From Lepidonotus clava (taxonomy: Eukaryota; Annelida; Polychaeta; Phyllodocida; Polynoidae): 64,000 nt of DNA. The notes below the pieces were generated by a model, which was given only the letters and a program-made list of their open reading frames with translations, ran no database searches and was not told where the DNA came from. The stretch spans positions 26,529,961-26,593,960 of the forward strand of contig OW387148.1 in assembly GCA_936440205.1 (NCBI GenBank). Reading direction: 5' to 3'. A program made the position numbers and the translations under genes. Each line of letters opens with the position of its first letter. Position 1 is the stretch's first letter. This document shows positions 62,801-64,000 of the stretch, in pieces.

Positions 62801-63706
62801 CCAAACTGTCGACCAGGAACTTGTAAGTTAGCTGTGAAAGTTTCTTATCAGTGAAAGGGGTGATAAGAGGTAGGTACTGGCTGACAGGGGGATGGACGGG
62901 CAGGGAGTTTAGTATGTGTTACAGTATGTCCCTACTGGTATTGGGTCATGTGGAGTACAAACTCCCCTACACTTTAGGTAAGATGTAGGATGCACATTTC
63001 ATATCAATGTTTGGGGTTAACCTGCTTTTCCGATTATTCGTGATTAGCGTTATTGTTCTTTTTTTGGGCCTTGAATGAATATTTGATCGCTTATTATAGG
63101 TTTAGTGTAGTAACCGTTAGTCAAATAATTATGTAGAAATGCACATGCTTTGTTAATAAGAACCCTTTCAAAGTTTAGGTATTGCTCTTTACAAAACGTG
63201 GTTCTCAATTGAACATTTTCAGATTTATAGCACACGTACAACTCCTGGTACAGCATTCATAATATTTGTTAAATAAAAGGAAATATGAATGACCAAGAAG
63301 TTATTATTACACATCAAATAGTACAATATCTGTATTATAATGCATGATTACCCTATTTCTAGTAATAGCCCTGTCATGAATCCAAACTATACAGATAGTT
63401 GATGGGCAGCCCTCGCCAGCCTCCCAATACCTGCAGTTCACCCATCCAACACTGGGGAGACTAGTGATAACAACAAAGCCCCTTGTTATCAGCTATATGA
63501 CATCTTTGGTATAAGTCATCGGGGTATTGCTTTGAAGACAAACTGTTATACACTCACCTCTCTACGGCTGTAACGTGGGCGAGTTTGCTGGGCGGCAGTA
63601 GTGTGGACGGTATGATCTCCTCCTCGCCATTTTCTGTTCTCACACTCTTAAAACAACTGAGGAGGACATCTCCATGTTTTATTGTGCTTGTTAGGTCCTC
63701 TTTTAC
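21876..63706 (-). CDS. MCF2L: MCF2L/DBS-like Rho guanine nucleotide exchange factor (21 joined coding exons; 5' end off window)
   Basis: Joined exons on the minus strand give 934 residues plus stop, with all 20 junctions in phase. Order in this partial protein: segment after the missing Sec14 domain (1-50), spectrin-like repeats (about 50-300), basic/Ser-rich linker (about 310-417), DH domain (about 418-600, with LLKPVQRITKYQLLLKEML), PH domain (about 608-728, with RFKPMQRHIFLYANL and ENVKGDKKKFEIW), acidic linker (DDPGWSSDEYED), SH3 (about 833-885, ALADY...GWWYV...PASYL) and a tail ending EETLV. This is the human MCF2L/DBS order and the local sequence matches well. DBS catalyses GDP-GTP exchange on Cdc42 and RhoA at membranes. 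Invertebrates probably have one ancestor of MCF2, MCF2L and MCF2L2, so the symbol marks the family. Confidence 0.95.
22091..22324. mobile_element. MITE family A, copy 4 (intronic)
   Basis: TAAAGCCCCGTACCCACTAT at the left and ATGGGGCTTTA at the right, inverted, with paired GTCGGCCGATT/AATCGGCCGAC inside. In the intron before the last exon. Confidence 0.76.
23052..23280 (-). CDS. MCF2L: MCF2L-like SH3 exon
   Basis: Acceptor TTTTCCAG, donor G|GTAAGG. Encodes ALALQAEYVALADYNR...EGDLVEVL...GWWYVRV...PASYLDSV, a complete SH3 fold followed by KRRSSHSTFSMSSS. If the donor is not used, translation continues to a stop at 23011. Confidence 0.95.
23695..24722. repeat. Degenerate minisatellite, unit about 27-30 bp, split by a MITE
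   Basis: Loose copies of TACTACTTACACTGTCNCC, GATTGCTA from about 23695 to 24722, best preserved at 24240-24680. ORFs here on both strands are repeat artefacts. The MITE at 24062-24220 sits inside it. Confidence 0.7.
24062..24220. mobile_element. MITE family C, copy 2
   Basis: CAGGGGCGGACCCAGGAATT to CTGGATCCGCCCCTG. Very close to the copy at 13054-13213, apart from G/C run lengths, so it is comparatively young. Confidence 0.78.
24824..25061 (-). CDS. MCF2L: MCF2L-like acidic linker exon
   Basis: Acceptor TTCCCTGACAG, donor CAG|GTAGGG. 79 codons rich in Asn, Ser, Asp and Glu, with DDPGWSSDEYED matching the DDGGWSSAEE region that precedes the human SH3. Probably disordered. Confidence 0.9.
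25436..25478 (-). CDS. MCF2L: MCF2L-like 43-base micro-exon after the PH domain
   Basis: Acceptor TTTTCTTTTCAG, donor GAG|GTAAGC. Encodes KHKKEIPTIPVSS and keeps frame on both sides. Confidence 0.85.
25777..25855 (-). CDS. MCF2L: MCF2L-like PH domain exon, C-terminal helix
   Basis: Encodes ANNEPTKNLWVKEIKKVL, the tryptophan-bearing last helix of the PH domain (human: KAAWVNEIRKVL). Acceptor TTTTCCAG, donor G|GTGAGT. Confidence 0.93.
26181..26546. repeat. Array of six hairpins with a near-constant CCGC loop
   Basis: Six copies of GGGCRGYCCGCGCYGNCCC-like sequence at about 26181-26214, 26231-26252, 26284-26307, 26368-26393, 26467-26490 and 26525-26546, in the PH-domain intron. Each is flanked by different but complementary arms: ACACCTTGAG/CTCAAGGTGT (perfect, 10 bp), TCAGG/CCTGA, GTTGGG/CCCAAC, TTGGG/CCCAA, TGGG/CCCA. 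Fourteen bases separate the outer arms in most copies. Inner pairs change together (CAGC/GCTG against CGGT/GCCG). Function is unknown. Confidence 0.65.
26600..26770 (+). promoter_or_regulatory. CpG-rich promoter-like patch with ATG in a YY1-type site
   Basis: CpG-dense stretch with CGAGATCTCG, CACGAGATTGCTCG and CCGCGAGAG, resembling the TCTCGCGAGA promoter element. It ends in GAAGATGGCGTC, a YY1-like site that holds an ATG (26728) in good context. ATG and six more codons (MASLLPY) reach a usable donor TAC|GTAAAC at 26748. It could be the promoter and first exon of a nested plus-strand gene; no second exon was found. Confidence 0.35.
26907..26999 (-). CDS. MCF2L: MCF2L-like PH domain exon, middle
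   Basis: 31 codons, phase 0 at both ends. TASIGMTENVKGDKKKFEIW aligns closely with human AAVGITENVKGDARKFEIW. Donor CAG|GTACGTG. Confidence 0.95.
27534..27740 (-). CDS. MCF2L: MCF2L-like PH domain exon, N-terminal part
   Basis: 69 codons: GNLSDAGRLLMQGSFNVWTA, then RFKPMQRHIFLYANLIMFCK. Donor GAC|GTGAGT. Two other frames are also open here but are shadows. Confidence 0.95.
28297..28422 (-). CDS. MCF2L: MCF2L-like DH domain exon, C-terminal helix
   Basis: 42 codons, EMLRYTQDPAGSAELQEALD through VNDIMHQVGITGFN, the last DH helix that leads into the PH domain. Phase 0 on both sides. Confidence 0.95.
28851..28943 (-). CDS. MCF2L: MCF2L-like DH exon with conserved region 3
   Basis: 31 codons containing LLKPVQRITKYQLLLK, the DH signature helix that contacts the GTPase. 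Confidence 0.96.
29380..29475 (-). CDS. MCF2L: MCF2L-like DH domain exon
   Basis: 32 codons, KEEFQMYSIYCQNKQRSEAL and GDGNPFFK. Matches human FQIYEKYCQNKPRSESLW...CPFF. Confidence 0.94.
29777..29846 (-). CDS. MCF2L: MCF2L-like DH domain exon
   Basis: 70 bases. IFLKDLENCRNTPGMVGKCF, matching the IFLRELENY...VGRCF region. Donor AGG|GTAAGT. Confidence 0.93.
30092..30171 (-). CDS. MCF2L: MCF2L-like DH domain exon
   Basis: 80 bases. Ends LFGNMDEISNFHS, the LFGNMEEIYxFH motif of DH conserved region 1-2. Confidence 0.93.
30640..30912. mobile_element. Inverted-repeat element with internal 17-bp repeats
   Basis: Four tandem CATCATCTCCACTGGCG-type units at 30648-30715. Inverted copies CCAGCGGAGATAG and CCAGCGGAGATGC lie at 30880-30912, and a local hairpin CTATCTCCACTGGC/GCCAGCGGAGATAG at 30848-30895. 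It is a MITE with subterminal repeats, in a DH-domain intron. Confidence 0.6.
30975..31077 (-). CDS. MCF2L: MCF2L-like exon starting the DH domain
   Basis: 103 bases. HVMRELIDTERAYVTELHSI then LEGYAAQMD, DH conserved region 1 with the key Glu in DTERAYV. Confidence 0.95.
32302..32379 (-). CDS. MCF2L: MCF2L-like linker exon before the DH domain
   Basis: 78 bases. The only frame fitting both neighbours reads SQSTLKKIKARLSAIRESVP. Another frame is also open, so the assignment rests on phase and on the basic amphipathic pattern. Confidence 0.8.
33424..33510. repeat. (CAA)n-type simple repeat
   Basis: Imperfect CAACAACAACAG units in the intron next to the 33607 exon, followed by an A-rich tract to 33590. 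Confidence 0.7.
33607..33779 (-). CDS. MCF2L: MCF2L-like low-complexity linker exon
   Basis: 173 bases, GC-rich. VRDGETSDSGGSVDTDGG, two SSSRDG/ASSRDT repeats, then Ala/Glu/Arg-rich. Disordered; many possible phosphosites. Confidence 0.87.
33960..34090 (-). repeat. Possible tRNA-derived SINE remnant
   Basis: The minus strand reads GTGGTTCTCTAGGTTCAATT CCCGGTTGG, including a B-box-like GGTTCAATTCC, followed by GCTGTGTTCGCTAAGG. There is no full cloverleaf and no second copy in the window. Confidence 0.3.
34603..34703 (+). repeat. SINE-like repeat, copy 3 (5' part)
   Basis: GCCCTGCCTATGGGACATTG, GCCTGCCTTGGTAAAAGTGA: the same blocks as at 44427-44591 and 1880-2093, without the CAAC tail. Confidence 0.55.
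34722..34889. mobile_element. MITE family D, copy 2
   Basis: GGGGCCTTCCATTAAGTATG and CATACTAAATGGAAGGCCCC form inverted ends. GATTTTTGAAAATGTG occurs twice inside, and there is a G run of about 19 at 34826. Confidence 0.78.
34946..35176 (-). CDS. MCF2L: MCF2L-like exon: end of spectrin repeats and basic linker
   Basis: 77 codons. VLKRIEDVQAMCDKRREMLK then RPVQPVVPEP (human TRPVQPVAPRPE), then KKQRRRSMGLRRGSSSN, a likely basophilic-kinase site cluster. Confidence 0.94.
35433..35637. mobile_element. MITE family E, copy 2
   Basis: TAAGGGCTGTCCATAAATGA and TCATTTATAGACAGCCCCC are inverted, with TGATGTCACAC/GTGTGACATCA extending the arms and a G run of about 20 at 35566. Confidence 0.78.
35812..35880. 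repeat. (AATA)n / (GAAA)n microsatellite
   Basis: AAATAAATAAAT units followed by GAAAGAAAGAAA units, about 10 bases from a splice donor. It explains the minus-strand hydrophobic ORF extension there. Confidence 0.9.
35892..36083 (-). CDS. MCF2L: MCF2L-like spectrin-repeat exon
   Basis: 64 codons. ANKWCTRGVDILASQPIDKC closely matches human MKWCDEGIYLLASQPVDKC. Phase 0 at both ends. Confidence 0.95.
36542..36733 (-). CDS. MCF2L: MCF2L-like spectrin-repeat exon
   Basis: 64 codons. GKQLIEDEHYAVDCIRPKCI matches human GEQLIGNKHYAVDSIRPKC. Same length and phase as the next exon. Confidence 0.95.
36961..37270. mobile_element. MITE family B, copy 1
   Basis: AAGGCCATATTACACTGCAC at the left and GCGTAGTATAATTAGGGCTT at the right are inverted. 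The inside repeats GCGACCCAACGC words. The partner copy is at 46526-46842. Confidence 0.76.
37335..37454 (-). CDS. MCF2L: MCF2L-like spectrin-repeat exon
   Basis: 40 codons, TQYIVERQLRMFDAMSESGD, LSRVENLLKELADFEEDSK. The acceptor CCACCGTTTCAG and the first 44 bases recur in the upstream intron. Confidence 0.93.
37411..37760 (-). repeat. Tandem duplication spanning a splice acceptor and exon edge (3.5 copies, 104-bp period)
   Basis: ACGATGTACTGGGTCTGAAA at 37441 (exon edge and acceptor) recurs near 37545 and 37650, with TGGAGTCATAGGACAA-type flanks. A fourth partial copy starts near 37724. Each full copy contains the acceptor and the first 44 exon bases. The copy near 37650 keeps an intact TTTCAG and an open start; the one near 37545 has an in-frame stop at its second codon. 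Confidence 0.88.
38333..38628. mobile_element. Long-arm inverted-repeat element, 296 bp
   Basis: ATACACCTACATTCTCCTT and its complement at the right end. Pairing extends through AGAAGAAGAGAC and GGAGTCTAATTTTTTACCCC blocks to about 120 bp per arm. It is a MITE in the intron next to the first spectrin exon. Confidence 0.75.
38711..38825 (-). CDS. MCF2L: MCF2L-like first spectrin exon
   Basis: 115 bases. LLVQLEETERNFDDFWGQHE then RLQQCLQLRKFEEDFKQ. Human: LLAQLNETEAAFDEFW...CLQLRHFEQGF. The first base completes an Arg codon from either upstream exon. Confidence 0.95.
39691..40057. mobile_element. Short inverted-repeat element, about 367 bp
   Basis: TTAAAGGGAGTCAAAACCAA at the left, TTGGTTTTGGCTCCCTTTAA at the right. 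No coding. Confidence 0.72.
41909..41966 (+). repeat. Retroposon 3' tail ending (CAAA)n, copy 3
   Basis: TCTGGAAAGAACCTTATAGG, GTTGGCCAGACGTTAAAC, CAAACAAACAAAC. Confidence 0.6.
42352..42591 (-). other. ORF with two possible membrane segments, overlapping a cluster of AGGTCA half-sites
   Basis: The minus-strand ORF (79 codons) has hydrophobic stretches VIALSLWTCLTFVTF and VMGLILAVIMGTLLWKVF. A weak donor AG|GTCGGT near its end would have the right phase to join the first spectrin exon. The same DNA carries AGGTCA at 42477, 42486 and (as AGGTCC) 42495, a direct repeat with 3-base spacing, plus TGACCT at 42423, 42447 and 42516. Either reading may be chance. Confidence 0.25.
43289..43302. promoter_or_regulatory. 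RFX X-box-like palindrome
   Basis: GTAACCATGGCAAC fits the X-box consensus GTNRCC(0-3)RGYAAC without mismatch. Intronic. Confidence 0.45.
44427..44591 (+). repeat. SINE-like repeat with CAAC tail, copy 2
   Basis: GGCCCTGCCTATGGGACCCT, AAAGAACACCTGCCTCGG, GGGGTATGGTCTCTACC, ending AACCAACCAACCAAC. The best-preserved copy of the family. Confidence 0.6.
46526..46842. mobile_element. MITE family B, copy 2
   Basis: AAGGCCGTATTATACTATGC at the left and GCATAGTATAATTACGGCT at the right are inverted, with three tandem GGTCGCGTTG units near 46690. Confidence 0.78.
47273..47301. promoter_or_regulatory. Two adjacent X-box-like palindromes
   Basis: GTCGCCATAGTGAC (47273-47286) and GTTTCCATGGGAAC (47288-47301), one base apart. 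Each departs from the RFX consensus by one or two bases. They lie in a GC-richer patch (47230-47350). Confidence 0.3.
48858..48885. repeat. Poly(T) tract
   Basis: Long T run broken by two G bases. Confidence 0.8.
51289..51368 (-). CDS. MCF2L: Alternative first coding exon of the MCF2L-like gene (candidate)
   Basis: Minus-strand ATG (51366-51368) in a strong context (AGAAATGG), 26 codons MEKDKSKMAQKMTVKFDLPF EMDMVH, then donor AG|GTATCTC. The phase (2 bases) matches the first spectrin exon at 38825, giving MVH-R-LLVQLEETE and a 911-residue protein without Sec14. An acceptor-like ACTGTTTAG lies about 10 bases before the ATG, so a non-coding leader exon may lie further upstream. The MCF2 family is known for alternative 5' exons. 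No transcript evidence is available. Confidence 0.6.
53318..53674 (-). other. GC-rich island with a minus-strand ORF
   Basis: GC-rich patch (53460-53600) in AT-rich intron. A 118-codon minus ORF starts at an ATG with A at -3. A weak donor AG|GTGCTC at 53514 has the right phase to join the first spectrin exon. The + strand carries GCTGCTCCGA in tandem at 53487-53508. It could be an alternative promoter or exon, or simply an island. Confidence 0.2.
57600..57790. promoter_or_regulatory. CpG-rich promoter-like patch
   Basis: Contains ACTTCCGG (ETS-type), CCCAGAATGC on the minus strand (ZNF143-type core) and CpG-rich ACGGCCGACCCCGACAACGG. Such a combination marks TATA-less promoters in animals. 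No exon was found beside it. Confidence 0.35.
59172..59213. repeat. Tandem 21-bp repeat, two copies
   Basis: TTAGGCCTGAGTGTCCATCC is followed by TTAGGCCTGAGTGTCAATCC, in a stretch (59100-59610) rich in AGGCCT words. Confidence 0.7.
59872..60004. promoter_or_regulatory. X-box-like pair and 10-bp CTCCGAG array
   Basis: GTTGCCATGGAAAC (59872-59885, one mismatch to the RFX consensus) and GTCACCATGGAAAT (59904-59917, two mismatches), then three 10-bp steps of AGTCNCTCCG at 59971-60004. A GC-rich neighbourhood suggests regulatory DNA. Confidence 0.35.
60576..60665. repeat. Tandem repeat, unit about 45 bp, two full copies
   Basis: ACATGCTTTGTGCAGGCTGT GATAACAT, repeated once with one change, and a third truncated ACATGCTAAGGCTGCATG. 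Confidence 0.75.
63558..63706 (-). CDS. MCF2L: MCF2L-like exon between Sec14 and spectrin regions
   Basis: Acceptor CATTTAATAG, donor AG|GTGAGTG. 49 codons: VKEDLTSTIKHGDVLLSCFK, acidic middle, then LAHVTAVE. Human: KEDLRLALKEGHSVL...TVQRLLAQ, so it splices directly to 38825. Copies of its 5' edge lie upstream. Confidence 0.92.
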
Positions 63707-63910
63707 CTATTAAATGAGAAATAAAACAAATACATCATTAATTGTTTTTATTGTCATCAGAACGTTGCTATGTTTTATTGTGCCTGTCAGCTCCTCCTGC
63801 AGCTATTGGACTTAAAACTAAAACAAATAATAATTGATAGATTTCTTTATAATTGTAAAGAGGGCGTCTTTATGTTTGAACATGCTTGTTAATCATCTTT
63901 TACCTATAAG
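63672..63910 (-). repeat. Tandem duplication spanning a second acceptor and exon edge (3 copies, about 100-bp period)
   Basis: The exon start and acceptor at 63672-63720 recur at 63768-63820 and 63870-63915. The middle copy still reads LQEELTGTIKHSNVL after CCAATAG, parallel to VKEDLTSTIKHGDVL. The farthest copy keeps its acceptor but stops at codon five. About 35 exon bases are in each copy. Confidence 0.85.
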
Positions 63911-64000
63911 GCAGAAAATAAAGCTCTCATTATACCTTTTTTTATTTTCTGAGCAGGATGCAGACTTGTTTTATGTTCCACCAATTTTCTCTTTTGTCCA

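Larger units (their letters stand above)
38826..63557 (-). other. MCF2L: Giant 24.7-kb intron of the MCF2L-like gene
   Basis: Most other introns in this gene are 0.3-2.5 kb. This one holds the alternative first exon, repeats, X-box-like palindromes and GC-rich islands listed separately. Stretches without entries (for example 40058-42350, 43304-44426, 47540-51288, 54200-56960, 60700-63550) are AT-rich and show nothing I can support. Confidence 0.8.

Noticed and set aside
62794-62826. Plus-strand ATG with ten codons (MSAKLSTRNL) before a strong GTAAGT
   Set aside because: No promoter signal or downstream exon; too short to support.
1-64000. LTR retroelements, retroviral or Polinton-like fossils, CRISPR arrays, rRNA and intact tRNA genes
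   Set aside because: None seen: no long direct terminal repeats, polymerase or capsid motifs, no spacer arrays and no complete cloverleaf. Only a weak B-box-like remnant near 34000 was noted.

Overview
The window is from an animal nuclear genome. Genes are split by GT-AG introns, the non-coding DNA is AT-rich and crowded with short inverted-repeat transposons, SINE-like tails, minisatellites and long G runs, and coding exons are clearly more GC-rich than their surroundings. The gene content and repeat style suggest a marine invertebrate, perhaps a non-vertebrate deuterostome. I cannot fix the phylum from the sequence alone.

Two protein genes are supported, both on the minus strand and both cut by the window edges. 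At the left, two coding exons (75-196 and 2272-2950) encode the membrane anchor, stalk and PAPS-binding start of a type II Golgi-type sulfotransferase related to the WSCD family. The rest lies beyond position 1. From about 21.05 kb to the right edge runs one large gene, 21 joined coding exons (21876-63706) giving 934 residues with every splice phase consistent. It is the invertebrate counterpart of MCF2L/DBS (MCF2/DBL family), a Rho-family guanine nucleotide exchange factor: spectrin-like repeats, DH domain, PH domain, acidic linker, SH3 domain and a C-terminal tail ending E-T-L-V. The Sec14/CRAL-TRIO part seen in this family would lie beyond 64000.

Layout: 1-2950 sulfotransferase 5' exons. 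2951-21050 is intergenic and dominated by mobile-element fossils, including a 2-kb perfect-ended palindromic element (8988-11024), a GC-rich 158-bp hairpin, a Z-DNA-like microsatellite and several MITE families. 21050-38825 holds the compact 3' two-thirds of the exchange-factor gene. 38826-63557 is a 24.7-kb intron holding a credible alternative first exon (51289-51368, phase-matched to the first spectrin exon), three clusters of RFX X-box-like palindromes and several GC-rich promoter-like islands. 63558-64000 holds the most upstream exon in view.

The most unusual signals are: an array of six hairpins at 26181-26546 with a near-constant CCGC loop but different, self-complementary stems; two separate ~100-bp tandem duplications, each carrying an intron acceptor plus the first 35-44 bases of its exon; the alternative short N-terminus; and a direct-repeat-3 nuclear-receptor-like cluster overlapping a possible transmembrane ORF at 42352-42591.
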